Positions 15,685-24,945 of a stretch of 64,000 nucleotides of DNA are shown piece by piece. The notes beneath the pieces are model-generated. The model saw only the letters and a program-made list of their open reading frames with translations, was not told the origin of the DNA and did not search any database. This stretch comes from Flavihumibacter profundi (lineage in GTDB: Bacteria; Bacteroidota; Bacteroidia; Chitinophagales; Chitinophagaceae), in NCBI RefSeq assembly GCF_020076305.1, contig NZ_JAIQXE010000004.1, forward strand, positions 124,001-188,000, given 5' to 3'. Each line of letters opens with the position of its first letter. Within the stretch, counting starts at the first letter, position 1. The position numbers were made by a program, and so were the translations under genes.

Positions 15685-17010
15685 CTATTCGCCCCAGATC
15701 TCATCTTCTCCCTTAAGCCATTTCTTTACTAATTGGGTAGTAACAGACTTTGGCCTTTCAATCGGGAAGTTAAGGGCGCGATCCCAAATCAGGCTGGCCA
15801 TTACACCCAATGCGCGGCTAACAGCAAAAAGAACAGTATAAAATTCATATTCTGTCATGCCATAATGTACAAGCAGGGCGCCGCTATGGGCATCCACATT
15901 TGGCCAGGGGTTCTTTATTTTACCCAGGCTTTTCAGGATAGGGGGTACCGTTTCGTATACGTTCCAAACCGTTAAACACAAGGGATCATCCGGCATATGT
16001 TTTTTCCCAAATTCCATCTGTGCCGTAAAGCGGGGGTCAGTTTTTCTCAATACAGCATGACCGTAACCCGGAACCACTTTTCCTGCTGATAAGGTTTCCT
16101 GGACATATTTCGCAATCTGCTCACTGGTGGGCACATCTGTTCCCAACTGTTCGCGCATTTCATATATCCATTTGATCACTTCCTGGTTGGCCAGTCCATG
16201 CAGCGGACCAGCCAGTCCATTCATACCCGCAGCGAAACTAAGGTAAGGGTCACTGAGTGCAGACCCTACAAGGTGGGTCGTATGAGCTGAAACATTACCA
16301 CCCTCATGGTCGGCATGGATGGTCATATATAAGCGCATTAACTCCTTAAATCCTTCATCTTCATAACCCAGCATATGGGCAAAATTCCCAGCCCAGTCGA
16401 GCAGGCCATTCGGCTGTATGTGCTCGTTATTCTTGTATTTGCGCCGATATACATAAGCAGCGATACGTGGAAGCCTTGAAATGAGGTCCATCGCATCATC
16501 AAAAGCAAATTCCCAGTAATCCTTCTTATTCATTCCCTTCGCATATTCCTTCGTGAAGTTGCTTTCAGTTTGCAAAGCCATGACCCCAACCACAAACATA
16601 GTCATCGGGTGTGTGCTTAAAGGCAGTGCATCTATGGTATTAAAAACATGGGTAGGGACGTGAGAACGGCGTTGCCATTTTGCAGTCATTTCATTCACGT
16701 CGTGCTCAGTAGGCAAATCATCAAATAACATCAGGTGAAAAAGGCCCTCAGGCAAAGGCTCGCTTCCGCCTTTAGCTTTTGGCAGGCTAACCTGCAATTC
16801 CGGGATAGTATAGCCCCTGAACCTGATACCTTCGTATGCATCGAGCAGGGAAGTTTCTGAAACCAGGCCGGTTATTCCCCGCATACCCTGGTACACCTGT
16901 GCGAGCGTAACTTCTCCGATCGTTTTACTGCCATGCTCTTTTAATAATTCCCTGATTTCGGCTGCCGCCGCATCAGCTTTTTCTTTGAATTTTTCTTTGT
17001 AAGCTCCCAT
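15685..17010 (-). CDS. gltA: Citrate synthase, mitochondrial (Si) type
   Basis: 441 residues from the ATG at 17010 (an in-frame TTG lies three codons upstream). It catalyses acetyl-CoA + oxaloacetate to citrate. Catalytic residues are H271 (LHGLANQE), H318 (PGYGHAVLR) and D373 (NPWPNVDAHSG). Segments such as SDHEGGNVSAHTTHLVGS-like, ALSDPYLSFAAGMNGLAGPL and RALGFP-like RALNFPIERPK are far closer to animal mitochondrial citrate synthase than to hexameric E. coli GltA. The N-terminal 35 residues form the extra helix typical of this type. The enzyme is probably a dimer. Confidence 0.95.
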   Translation of the reverse strand: MGAYKEKFKEKADAAAAEIRELLKEHGSKTIGEVTLAQVYQGMRGITGLVSETSLLDAYEGIRFRGYTIPELQVSLPKAKGGSEPLPEGLFHLMLFDDLPTEHDVNEMTAKWQRRSHVPTHVFNTIDALPLSTHPMTMFVVGVMALQTESNFTKEYAKGMNKKDYWEFAFDDAMDLISRLPRIAAYVYRRKYKNNEHIQPNGLLDWAGNFAHMLGYEDEGFKELMRLYMTIHADHEGGNVSAHTTHLVGSALSDPYLSFAAGMNGLAGPLHGLANQEVIKWIYEMREQLGTDVPTSEQIAKYVQETLSAGKVVPGYGHAVLRKTDPRFTAQMEFGKKHMPDDPLCLTVWNVYETVPPILKSLGKIKNPWPNVDAHSGALLVHYGMTEYEFYTVLFAVSRALGVMASLIWDRALNFPIERPKSVTTQLVKKWLKGEDEIWGE

Positions 17011-17113
17011 GAAAAACAATTTATATGTAATCAGCCGTAAGTAGTAGCAAAATGACTATAACCAATAAAATTAGCTATTGTGAATGGTACAACAAATAAT
17101 ATTTGCCTGATGT

Positions 17114-18205
17114 TTACTTAGGTGCTTTTTTATATAACCAAAATGCAACAAGGACAAAAATGACATTGGGAAGCCATGCTGCCAGTAAGGGAGGGAAATC
17201 GCCTTTAGTGGAAAAAACGGTTGAGAATTTATCCATTACAACAAACATTGCTGCTGATACCAGGCCAACTGCCATATGCAATCCGCTACCTCCGCGGGTT
17301 TTACGGGCAGCCACAAAAACCCCCATAAGCGTAAGGATAATAACCGAAACCGGTGTTGCAAACCTCCTGTAAAGCTCAACTTTATATGCATTAAGGCCTT
17401 CAGTACCCCGCTGTTCTTCCAATTTGATGAACTCATATAGCTCGGGAGTGGTGAATTTGTCCTTCATATATTCATCCCGCCTGAGTTCATTGGGTTTAAG
17501 GTTTAGGTCAAGTATCAGGGATTTGTGTTTTTCAACAGTTTCATTAAGGCCATCGATTTTACGCTCTATGGCATTATCGATCCGCCATTTTTTGGTTGCA
17601 GTATCCCAGCGGATATAGTCAGAACGCAGGTTATAAAATACTTTATTGCCCTTGATCCTTTCCAGGAAAAATGAAGAAGCAGATTTATTCAGGGTATCAT
17701 AGTATTTTATGCCCACAAACGTATTCGTATCTACCCTGAAATAAAAATCGCGACTGCCACCCATACCCGCATAATAGGAATTGTTTTTATCAATATACTG
17801 GGTTTTGAAATTGCTGTGAATTTCATTGGCCTTAGGAATAATGAATGCATTAGCATAGGCCATAATACTGCCTAATAAAACAGCGCCGGCAAGATATGGC
17901 CGCAACATCCTGTTATAAGGTATTCCTGAAGCCAGGATAGCTATAGTTTCAGACCGGCCCGCCATTTTTGAAGTAAAAAATATTACTGCTATATAAACGA
18001 TCAGCGGGAATATCATGGAAATGATAAAAGGAATAAACCCGAAATAATACTTAGTTATGATGCCCATTAAGGAAAGTCCGGATTTTACAAAATCGTCGGT
18101 CTTTTCACTTGTATCTATGACCACCGCAATTACCGTGATGGCAAGGATGGAGAAGATGAAGGTGACCATAAATTTTTTGAAAATGTACCAGTCGAGGATC
18201 TTCAT
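17114..18205 (-). CDS. LptF/LptG (YjgP/YjgQ) family permease
   Basis: 363 residues. Three N-terminal helices (about 10-30, 55-75, 95-115), a large periplasmic domain (about 130-260), then three C-terminal helices (about 275-355) give the LptF/LptG layout. KILDWYIFKKFMVTFIFS and the TSKMAGRSETIAILASGIPYNRM coupling segment are characteristic; the latter contacts the LptB ATPase. With LptB it extracts lipopolysaccharide from the inner membrane for transport to the outer membrane. It lies downstream of tgt, an arrangement common in Bacteroidota, though a small plus-strand pair is inserted here. Confidence 0.9.
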   Translation of the reverse strand: MKILDWYIFKKFMVTFIFSILAITVIAVVIDTSEKTDDFVKSGLSLMGIITKYYFGFIPFIISMIFPLIVYIAVIFFTSKMAGRSETIAILASGIPYNRMLRPYLAGAVLLGSIMAYANAFIIPKANEIHSNFKTQYIDKNNSYYAGMGGSRDFYFRVDTNTFVGIKYYDTLNKSASSFFLERIKGNKVFYNLRSDYIRWDTATKKWRIDNAIERKIDGLNETVEKHKSLILDLNLKPNELRRDEYMKDKFTTPELYEFIKLEEQRGTEGLNAYKVELYRRFATPVSVIILTLMGVFVAARKTRGGSGLHMAVGLVSAAMFVVMDKFSTVFSTKGDFPPLLAAWLPNVIFVLVAFWLYKKAPK

Positions 18206-18225
18206 TAATGGACGTTTGCGGCGAC

Positions 18226-18233
18226 CAAAGCTA
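18226..18233 (-). promoter_or_regulatory. -7 promoter box TAGCTTTG before LptF/G gene
   Basis: Minus-strand TAGCTTTG, exact TAnnTTTG match, 20 nt before the ATG at 18205. Confidence 0.45.
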
Positions 18234-18339
18234 GTTGAATTTTGGTTAAGGAAAATTCAATACAGCAATAGAACCAGGCAAATAAAGTGTTTCATTTGCA
18301 AGCGAATCTATTTATATTAGATAAACCTTATTCCTTAAA

Positions 18340-18504
18340 ATGGGGAAATTCCTTTTTTTCCTGGTTTGCTTTGCCCTGAAAGGGCAATTTGCAGCTGCAC
18401 AAAATTTACCAATTCTACCTTCCAAACAAGATATTGGGTCTACTAATTATACCGGGAAACCGATTATGTTCTGGGGCGTCAGCCAGAATCACTCACCTGG
18501 ATAA
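18340..18504 (+). CDS. Very small secreted peptide, unknown function
   Basis: 54 residues. MGKFLFFLVCFALKGQFAAAQ is a good signal peptide; cleavage after AAAQ or AAA would leave about 33 residues (NLPILPSKQDIGSTNYTG...) without Cys. It sits in the divergent region between the LptF/G gene and the next secreted protein gene, which starts 75 bp later. No family is recognised, and a random ORF cannot be excluded; the signal peptide is the argument for it. Confidence 0.4.
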   Translation: MGKFLFFLVCFALKGQFAAAQNLPILPSKQDIGSTNYTGKPIMFWGVSQNHSPG

Positions 18505-18578
18505 TAACTATCAAAACTTTATTAAAATTGGATCTGACAAATAACAGTACAATTTTATTTACTCCTAAAACATCATTT

Positions 18579-19013
18579 ATGAAATTTATCCTTTTTATTG
18601 CAATACTGGTTATTACAATGCCCGTTGTACGAGCCCAGAAAAAGGCACCATTACCAGGCCAGACCAATGAAGAACTTGCCCAGTACTACCGCGACCTGGG
18701 TCATAAAAGAACCAATACAGGTGGCCTGCTTGCTGTTGGGGGATGTGCTGCAGCTATTGCAGGAATTGTCTTATATGAAAATTCCTTATCTGATGATACT
18801 TTGGAAGGCACTGTAAATAATTTCCTTGGAGGATATTTTTTAATGAGTGCGGGCTCTGCTGCTACCATAGTAGGCATTACACTGATCATCCGTGGGGCAG
18901 CCTATCAAAAACAAGCCCGTGTGGTACTTGAAAACCAACCCGTTCATGCGTACCGCTTAGGTACACCCTCACGGATGCCGGCAATCGGAGTAAGGATTAA
19001 CCTGGGGCGATAA
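18579..19013 (+). CDS. Secreted/membrane protein of unknown function
   Basis: 144 residues from the ATG at 18579, which gives a signal peptide MKFILFIAILVITMPVVRAQ. The mature part has KKAPLPGQTNEELAQYYRDLGHKRTNTG, then two glycine-rich hydrophobic segments (about 50-70 and 84-108) and a final IGVRINLGR strand. This arrangement is seen in small Bacteroidota envelope proteins with two hydrophobic hairpins; no named family recognised. It ends 4 bp before the tgt stop on the opposite strand. Confidence 0.7.
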   Translation: MKFILFIAILVITMPVVRAQKKAPLPGQTNEELAQYYRDLGHKRTNTGGLLAVGGCAAAIAGIVLYENSLSDDTLEGTVNNFLGGYFLMSAGSAATIVGITLIIRGAAYQKQARVVLENQPVHAYRLGTPSRMPAIGVRINLGR

Positions 19014-19017
19014 CGGG

Positions 19018-20157
19018 TCAAAGCCTGGTTTTTAACACCGGCACCAGTTCGTTTTTCCAGCTATTAAAATCACCGGTAAGGATATGCGCACGTGCTTCTT
19101 TAACAAGCCACAAATAGAAAGCCAGGTTGTGTACGCTGGCAATAGTTAAACCAAGTATTTCTTTTGCCTTCACCAGGTGCCTCAGGTAGGCCTTGGTGTA
19201 ATAATTGCTGAAACCGCAATCAATCCCATTATCAATTGGTGAAAAATCTTTCTCCCATTTTTTATTGTCAATATTCATTATACCCTTGCTGGTAAACAGC
19301 ATTGCATTCCTGCCATTCCGGGTTGGCATTACACAATCGAACATATCCACACCAAGGCTGATATTTTCCAATATGTTCCAGGGTGTTCCCACACCCATCA
19401 GGTAGCGGGGTTTGCTGGCGGGAAGGTTTTCACAACACAAAGCAGTTAATTCATACATCATTTCTTCAGGCTCCCCAACACTCAGCCCACCAATGGCATT
19501 GCCCGCCGCGCCTTTATCTGCAATGAATTCGCAGGAAGCTTTCCGTAAGTCTGCATAAGTACTTCCCTGAACAATAGGAAACAGGTTTTGGGTATAGCCA
19601 TATTTATCGGGCGTTTCTGAAATCCTTCGTATACACCTGTCGAGCCACCTGTGCGTAAGGTCCATCGACTTTTTCGCATAAGTATATTCGCTGGGGTAAG
19701 GTGGGCATTCATCAAATGCCATTATGATATCTGCACCGATTACACGCTGTATATCCATTACATTTTCGGGTGTAAAAAGATGCTTTGATCCGTCAATATG
19801 CGATTGAAACAACGCCCCTTCTTCTGTCAGTTTCCGGTTGCCGGCCAGTGAAAAAACCTGGTATCCGCCACTATCGGTAAGTATTGGCTTGTTCCAACCC
19901 ATGAACTGATGCAAGCCCCCCGCTGCTTCAAGAACCTCCTGCCCGGGTCGTAAATACAAATGATAGGTATTCCCCAAAATAACCTGCGCATTTACTTCCT
20001 CCCTGAGTTGTTGCTGAGAAACCGCCTTTACGCTACCCACTGTGCCCACAGGCATAAAAATTGGCGTTTGGATTTCACCGTGATCTGTGGTAAGCAGGCC
20101 GGCCCTGGCTTTGGAAGCAGTATCATAGCCTTCCAGTTTGAATTGAATTGCAGACAT
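19018..20157 (-). CDS. tgt: tRNA-guanine transglycosylase
   Basis: 379 residues from the ATG at 20157 (MSAIQFKLEGYD). Exchanges guanine for preQ1 in GUN anticodons in the queuosine pathway. Catalytic segments: LTDSGGYQVFSL (acid Asp) and DMFDCVMPTRNGRNAM (nucleophile Asp in MFDCV). Oddity: at the place of the E. coli Zn site CDCYTC the sequence reads IDCGFS, so only one of three Cys ligands remains, together with the downstream His in VHNLAFY. Most Bacteroidota Tgts I remember lack these Cys as well. A promoter box ends 5 nt before the ATG. Confidence 0.94.
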   Translation of the reverse strand: MSAIQFKLEGYDTASKARAGLLTTDHGEIQTPIFMPVGTVGSVKAVSQQQLREEVNAQVILGNTYHLYLRPGQEVLEAAGGLHQFMGWNKPILTDSGGYQVFSLAGNRKLTEEGALFQSHIDGSKHLFTPENVMDIQRVIGADIIMAFDECPPYPSEYTYAKKSMDLTHRWLDRCIRRISETPDKYGYTQNLFPIVQGSTYADLRKASCEFIADKGAAGNAIGGLSVGEPEEMMYELTALCCENLPASKPRYLMGVGTPWNILENISLGVDMFDCVMPTRNGRNAMLFTSKGIMNIDNKKWEKDFSPIDNGIDCGFSNYYTKAYLRHLVKAKEILGLTIASVHNLAFYLWLVKEARAHILTGDFNSWKNELVPVLKTRL

Positions 20158-20162
20158 GGCGG

Positions 20163-20170
20163 CAAAGTTA
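20163..20170 (-). promoter_or_regulatory. -7 promoter box TAACTTTG before tgt
   Basis: Minus-strand TAACTTTG, exact match to TAnnTTTG, with 5 nt (CCGCC) between the box and ATG; predicts a leaderless tgt mRNA. Confidence 0.55.
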
Positions 20171-20278
20171 AGCACCCGGTTTATCCCCACCTGTGAAATC
20201 TTTATTCCATATGTATCTTCCAGCTGCCTTATTTTCGCCGTTGGCTGGATAATAACCCTGGCCGAACCCTAGACTTTT

Positions 20279-21412
20279 ATGGATTTACAGCAGATTACCC
20301 TGAACTGGAGGTTGATTACATTTGTCGTTTTTTGTGCTATCACCTTAATTCAATTGATTTACTATTGGGGCGTATTCAGCAGGCTTGCTTTTTACAAGCA
20401 AAAGCCCCGCGAAGTATCCCAGCAGCACCCTGTTTCTGTAGTTATTTGTGCCCGCGATGAAGCTGCCAACCTAGCCAGGAACCTACCAGGTGTACTGTTT
20501 CAGCAATACCCCAGTACACATGAAGTGATAGTGGTGAACCATAATAGCCAGGATGATACACGGTACCTGCTGGAAGAATTTAAAAAGACTTTTAAAGGCC
20601 TTGAAATTGTAAACCTCGAACACGAAGCAAAGGGTATCCCCGGTAAAAAATACCCGCTGTCTATGGGTATCCGCGAAGCACACTACGAAATATTGCTGCT
20701 AACCGATGCCGATTGCGTTCCGGCATCGGAACACTGGATTTACCAGATGCAGGATGCTTATGAACCCGGAGTTGAAATTGTATTGGGTTATGGTGCATAC
20801 CAAAAGCGACCCGGATTACTGAACAAACTGATCCGTTTTGAAACATTTCATACAGCAATGCAATACCTGTCTTTTGCTTTAGCAGGATTACCCTATATGG
20901 GTGTAGGCCGTAACCTTTCTTATAAAAGGCAATTATTCCTGGAGAATAAGGGCTTTTCTTCCATCAACCATTTGCCAGGAGGAGACGATGATCTATTTAT
21001 CCATAAAATAGCCACTAAAAATAATACCAGGGTGGTGATTAATCCAGATGCCTTTACCCTTTCAGAAGCCAAGCAAAAATTTGGCGACTGGTTCAGGCAA
21101 AAAGGCAGGCACTACAGCACCGGAAAATATTACAGTGGTAAATTCAAATTCTTATTGGGACTTTATTCTATTACCCAGTTCCTCTTTTACCCTTCCTTAG
21201 TATTTAGCGCATTATATTTTAACTGGCAACTCAGCCTAAGCGTGTTCATACTTCGTTTTATTACACAAGGGCTGCTTTCCTATAAATGCATGGAGCGGCT
21301 CCAGGAAAAAGACCTCTGGCCCTGGTGGTGGTTGCTGGATATCTGGATGTTCTTTTATTATTGCATCTTTGCACCAGCATTATGGAAAAAGCCACGCCAA
21401 ACCTGGGTTTGA
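20279..21412 (+). CDS. Membrane glycosyltransferase family 2
   Basis: 377 residues. One N-terminal helix (about 10-32), a GT-A domain beginning VSVVICARDEAANLARNLP, the metal-binding DAD in LLTDADCVPAS, GGDDDLFI as the catalytic-base region and QKGRHYSTG in place of the QxxRW signature, then two or three C-terminal helices (about 285-370). This is the architecture of processive or polyprenyl-linked GT2 enzymes of the cytoplasmic membrane; sugar donor is unknown. Its 3' end overlaps rsmG by 31 bp in another frame. Confidence 0.87.
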   Translation: MDLQQITLNWRLITFVVFCAITLIQLIYYWGVFSRLAFYKQKPREVSQQHPVSVVICARDEAANLARNLPGVLFQQYPSTHEVIVVNHNSQDDTRYLLEEFKKTFKGLEIVNLEHEAKGIPGKKYPLSMGIREAHYEILLLTDADCVPASEHWIYQMQDAYEPGVEIVLGYGAYQKRPGLLNKLIRFETFHTAMQYLSFALAGLPYMGVGRNLSYKRQLFLENKGFSSINHLPGGDDDLFIHKIATKNNTRVVINPDAFTLSEAKQKFGDWFRQKGRHYSTGKYYSGKFKFLLGLYSITQFLFYPSLVFSALYFNWQLSLSVFILRFITQGLLSYKCMERLQEKDLWPWWWLLDIWMFFYYCIFAPALWKKPRQTWV

Positions 21413-22032
21413 TAGAAAAGTATTTTGCAGATTTCACTCCTGAGCAATTGGAACAGTTCGGGGCCCTTGGGCCATTGTATGCCGACTGGAACAGCAAAAT
21501 AAATGTCATCTCCCGTAAGGATATAAATCAACTGTACAAGAATCACATATTACATTCCTTAGCAATAGCAGCCGCATTCCCTTTCCCTCCGGGCAGTACA
21601 GTAATTGATATCGGAACAGGTGGCGGATTTCCAGGTATTCCCCTTGCCATATTTTACCCGGAAATTGAATTCCTGCTGGTGGATAGTATCAATAAGAAAC
21701 TGACGGTTGTAAAAGAAATTTCAAGGGCCATAGGATTGACCAATGTAACCACCAGGCATACGCGGGTGGAAGATATAAAAGACCAAAAGTTTCATTACGC
21801 GGTATCCAGGGCTGTTGCGCCACTGGCGGATCTTTGGCGCTGGAGCCGGCCGTTACTTCTGAAAAGGGCTTCAGAAGGAGAATATACTGCATCCGGCCTC
21901 ATCTGCCTGAAGGGCGGCGACCTGGCCAGGGAAATTGCCGAAAGTGGGGTTAAGCCCAGGATACTGGAGGTCCATGATCTTTTCCAGGAAGATTATTTTC
22001 TTGAGAAATACCTCCTTTACGTTCATCGCTGA
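21382..22032 (+). CDS. rsmG: 16S rRNA (guanine(527)-N7)-methyltransferase RsmG
   Basis: 216 residues from the ATG at 21382, inside the end of the glycosyltransferase gene. RsmG pattern: QFGALGPLYADWNSKINVISRKD at the N-terminus, NHILHSL, the SAM site VIDIGTGGGFPGIPLAI, and the VSRAVAPL motif. It methylates G527 of 16S rRNA; loss gives low-level streptomycin resistance in other bacteria. The 31-bp overlap suggests translational coupling with the glycosyltransferase. The next gene, a response regulator, starts 66 bp downstream. Confidence 0.94.
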   Translation: MEKATPNLGLIEKYFADFTPEQLEQFGALGPLYADWNSKINVISRKDINQLYKNHILHSLAIAAAFPFPPGSTVIDIGTGGGFPGIPLAIFYPEIEFLLVDSINKKLTVVKEISRAIGLTNVTTRHTRVEDIKDQKFHYAVSRAVAPLADLWRWSRPLLLKRASEGEYTASGLICLKGGDLAREIAESGVKPRILEVHDLFQEDYFLEKYLLYVHR

Positions 22033-22098
22033 TTAAGTAGGGGCAGCCCTACCAGAAAGTTGTATTGCAATGGCCTGGTAAAATCTCATCTTTGTTAT

Positions 22099-22752
22099 AT
22101 GGCGATATCTGTATGTATTGTAGATGATACCAGCGACATCAGGCTGGCCCTTGAGGAGATTATCCGCTTATCGGATGAATTTAAAGTATTAGGAAGCTTT
22201 GAAAGCGGGGAAGATGCGCTGATAAAAATACCATTGCTTCAACCGAATGTGGTTTTAATGGATATAAACCTTGGGGGCATGAGTGGCATTGAGTGCGTCC
22301 GGCGACTAAAGCCCGCGAACAAAGATATTTTATTCATGATGTGCACTGTTTATGAAGAGGATGAAAAAATATTTGAAGCGCTTAATGCAGGAGCCAATGG
22401 TTATATCCTGAAAAAAACATCGCCAGCCAAATTGCTTGAAGCCATAAGAGAATTAAATGAGGGTGGTGCCCCCATGAGTGCGCAAATAGCCAGGAAAGTT
22501 GTGGCTGTTTTCCAGCAAAAAACAACTTCACAAGGTGCTGAATTATCGGGCTATACTACCGGTAACCTCAAGACCCTATCTAACCGGGAAATGGAAATCC
22601 TGGTATTGCTATCAAAGGGGATGCTTTATAAAGAAATTGCCGCCCAATTATTTATTAGCCAGGAAACAGTACGTAAGCATGTTTACCATATGTACGAAAA
22701 ACTTCACGTAAATAATCGTATAGAAGCCGTTAATAAATACTTTGGTCGCTAA
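22099..22752 (+). CDS. NarL/FixJ-type response regulator
   Basis: 217 residues from the ATG at 22099 (MAISVCIVDDTSDIR). Receiver domain about 1-120: acidic D9/D10, phospho-acceptor D55 in LMDINLGG, T83 and K105. LuxR-type HTH about 152-205: LSNREMEILVLLSKGMLYKEIA and ETVRKHVYHMYEKL. No sensor kinase is adjacent, so it is an orphan in this window. A one-mismatch promoter box (CATCTTTG, 22087-22094) ends 4 nt before the ATG. Confidence 0.92.
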   Translation: MAISVCIVDDTSDIRLALEEIIRLSDEFKVLGSFESGEDALIKIPLLQPNVVLMDINLGGMSGIECVRRLKPANKDILFMMCTVYEEDEKIFEALNAGANGYILKKTSPAKLLEAIRELNEGGAPMSAQIARKVVAVFQQKTTSQGAELSGYTTGNLKTLSNREMEILVLLSKGMLYKEIAAQLFISQETVRKHVYHMYEKLHVNNRIEAVNKYFGR

Positions 22753-22887
22753 AATACCCACTTAATGGTATATAAAGCTTGTAATTGGTAGGTATATTTG
22801 GGATGTTTTTGGGATGCCCAAATATTGTTAATCATTAACCTTACCAGACTGATTCCGCAGCCCCTAATTTTAAGCCTTGTCATAAAA

Positions 22888-22923
22888 CAGTAAAGCCGCT
22901 CCTTAAATGAAACGGCTTTACTG
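22888..22923 (-). terminator. Terminator after the M1 peptidase gene
   Basis: CAGTAAAGCCG (22888-22898) and CGGCTTTACTG (22913-22923): perfect 11-bp stem, 14-nt loop; on the minus strand TTTTATG follows. It lies 14 bp past the M1 stop. The other side has no T-tract. Confidence 0.8.
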
Positions 22924-22937
22924 ATTTCAGGCTTTAC

Positions 22938-24818
22938 TTACCAGGTAAGAACCAGCGTATTGTCTTTTTTATTGGTATCAGCCATTCTTCCTGTAGGATC
23001 TATCTCCACTTTAACTATTTCCTGCAGTTTTCTTTTTGTACTGATTTCATAGGTTAAATGTGTCCATTTCCATGACTCGTAAACCTTCCTGGTCATACTG
23101 CTATCTTCAGAAGGCTTTTCGCCAAACATCAGGTACATAGGTACATAGTGCATTTCCTTACTGCCATCCTTAAACGTAAGTTGTACATCAACTGGCATGG
23201 GCATTTTACCAGTCCGCTTTAACCGGATATTTGTGCTGCCACCCTGTTCGTATAAACTATCAATACCATAATCAATGGTTTTGGTTGTATTTACCCAATA
23301 CTCCCTATACCAGTCGAGTTTCATTCCGCTTCTCTTTTCGGCCACCCTGATGAAATCATTTACATTAGGATGTTTGTATCTCCAGGTATTATAATAATCC
23401 TGCAATATCATATCACGAACGTCGGCACCGACAATATAGCCCAGTTGTTCAAGGAAGATTTCCCCTTTTGAATAAGCGGCAATACTGTAAGCAAAATTTG
23501 ATTCAAAATGATCCGCATGAGTGGTCATTGGCTCTTCCCTTCCACTGTTTACCAATGCGAAATAACCGTTGTATGCATCAGCATGGATATTTCCTGCAGG
23601 AGAAGATTTATCTCCGTTCAGTGTGGCATAATACCGGCTAACCACACTTTCACCATATGAGGTAAATCCTTCATCCATCCAGGCGTAAAGGCTTTCATTG
23701 GTACCCATCAGCATCTGGTACCAGGTATGCATCCATTCATGAAAGGCTGTACCCAGGCTCGGGCTATTGATTAGTGTAGCCATAGGATATTCCATGCCAC
23801 CATCACCACCATGGATAAACGAATATTGCTTATAAGGGTATTTCCCGAATTTTTTTTCAATGAACGGTAAAACCTGCACTGCAGCATCGGCAACTTTTGT
23901 CCAGGCTTCATCATTAGCCGGATCATTCTCTTTGTAATTGTAGAGCACATGAATGGTAGGACCACCGGCTACCTGCCTAACAATATGTTTAAATTCGGGA
24001 TCAGCGGCCCAGACAAAATCGTGTACTTCAGGAGCAATGAAATGCCAGCTTAGATTATTTCCATCCGGCATTTTGGGTGTTGTTCCAGGGGCTTCATAAC
24101 CATGCCCGATTGCCTGCGGATTCTGCAGGTATCCGCTTCCCCCAAGGGTATAGTTTTTATCTATAGAAATGGTCACATCAAAATCCCCCCAGACTCCGTA
24201 AAATTCACGGGCAACATAAGGTGTGGGATGCCAGCCCTCATAATCATACTCACACAGCTTAGGATACCATTGGCTCATAGAGTAGCGGACCCCTGTCATA
24301 GGGTTGTCGCGGCCTGAACGCCTTACCTGTAATGGAACCTGTGCTTCAAAGTCCATTTTGAATACAACTTTACTATGCGGCATTATCGGCCTGGTGAGTT
24401 TTACTTCCAGGATTGTCTCCAGCACATTGAATGGTTGAGGCACTCCATTCATCGTAAGGGATTTTATTTTCTGGTAACCAATTTCATCAGGTTTCAGGTT
24501 TAGAATACGGTCGCGAACGCGACCATCCCAATCGGCCCTTTTACCTATAATCACTTTACCCAGTTCCCGGCTACGGGTATCCATCATACTGTTAGGCTGA
24601 AAAGCGTTCCAGTAAAGGTGGTAAAAGACTTTATACAAAGTATCCGGTGAATTATTGGTGTATTCGAGTTGTTGTTTGCCGGTAAACCTGTTTGTAGTAA
24701 CATCCATTTTAATATCCATCTTATACTTCACCCGCTGCTGCCACCTATCGGGTTGCGCTGTGCAATTCAAAACCATTCCGCCGAGCAGAAAAAATAACCA
24801 GAAAGTCTTACTATTCAT
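22938..24818 (-). CDS. M1 family metallopeptidase (secreted)
   Basis: 626 residues. Signal peptide about 1-21 (MNSKTFWLFFLLGGMVLNCTA). The zinc motif is HEWMH (H360, E361, H364) with the third ligand E383 in DEGFTSYGE, exactly 19 residues after H364; the exopeptidase-type GGMEYP motif (about 340-345) precedes it. M1 enzymes remove N-terminal residues from peptides with Zn catalysis; export places this one in the periplasm or outside. About 540 residues follow the usual M1 N-terminal beta-domain and catalytic domain; no HEAT-like C-terminal domain of the long type is present. Confidence 0.92.
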   Translation of the reverse strand: MNSKTFWLFFLLGGMVLNCTAQPDRWQQRVKYKMDIKMDVTTNRFTGKQQLEYTNNSPDTLYKVFYHLYWNAFQPNSMMDTRSRELGKVIIGKRADWDGRVRDRILNLKPDEIGYQKIKSLTMNGVPQPFNVLETILEVKLTRPIMPHSKVVFKMDFEAQVPLQVRRSGRDNPMTGVRYSMSQWYPKLCEYDYEGWHPTPYVAREFYGVWGDFDVTISIDKNYTLGGSGYLQNPQAIGHGYEAPGTTPKMPDGNNLSWHFIAPEVHDFVWAADPEFKHIVRQVAGGPTIHVLYNYKENDPANDEAWTKVADAAVQVLPFIEKKFGKYPYKQYSFIHGGDGGMEYPMATLINSPSLGTAFHEWMHTWYQMLMGTNESLYAWMDEGFTSYGESVVSRYYATLNGDKSSPAGNIHADAYNGYFALVNSGREEPMTTHADHFESNFAYSIAAYSKGEIFLEQLGYIVGADVRDMILQDYYNTWRYKHPNVNDFIRVAEKRSGMKLDWYREYWVNTTKTIDYGIDSLYEQGGSTNIRLKRTGKMPMPVDVQLTFKDGSKEMHYVPMYLMFGEKPSEDSSMTRKVYESWKWTHLTYEISTKRKLQEIVKVEIDPTGRMADTNKKDNTLVLTW

Positions 24819-24883
24819 ATACGTGGGGATTGATAAAATGATGGGTAAATTTCAGGAAAAATGCCGGATGTATAGTGTAAAAA

Positions 24884-24912
24884 AATACCAGCCGTATAAG
24901 CCGGCTGGTATT
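24884..24912 (-). terminator. Terminator after OmpA lipoprotein gene
   Basis: AATACCAGCCG (24884-24894) pairs with CGGCTGGTATT (24902-24912), loop of 7; on the minus strand TTTTTACAC follows. 34 bp past the stop at 24946. Confidence 0.8.
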
Positions 24913-24945
24913 AGAATTTTATCTGCTATGATTTAACCCTGCCGT

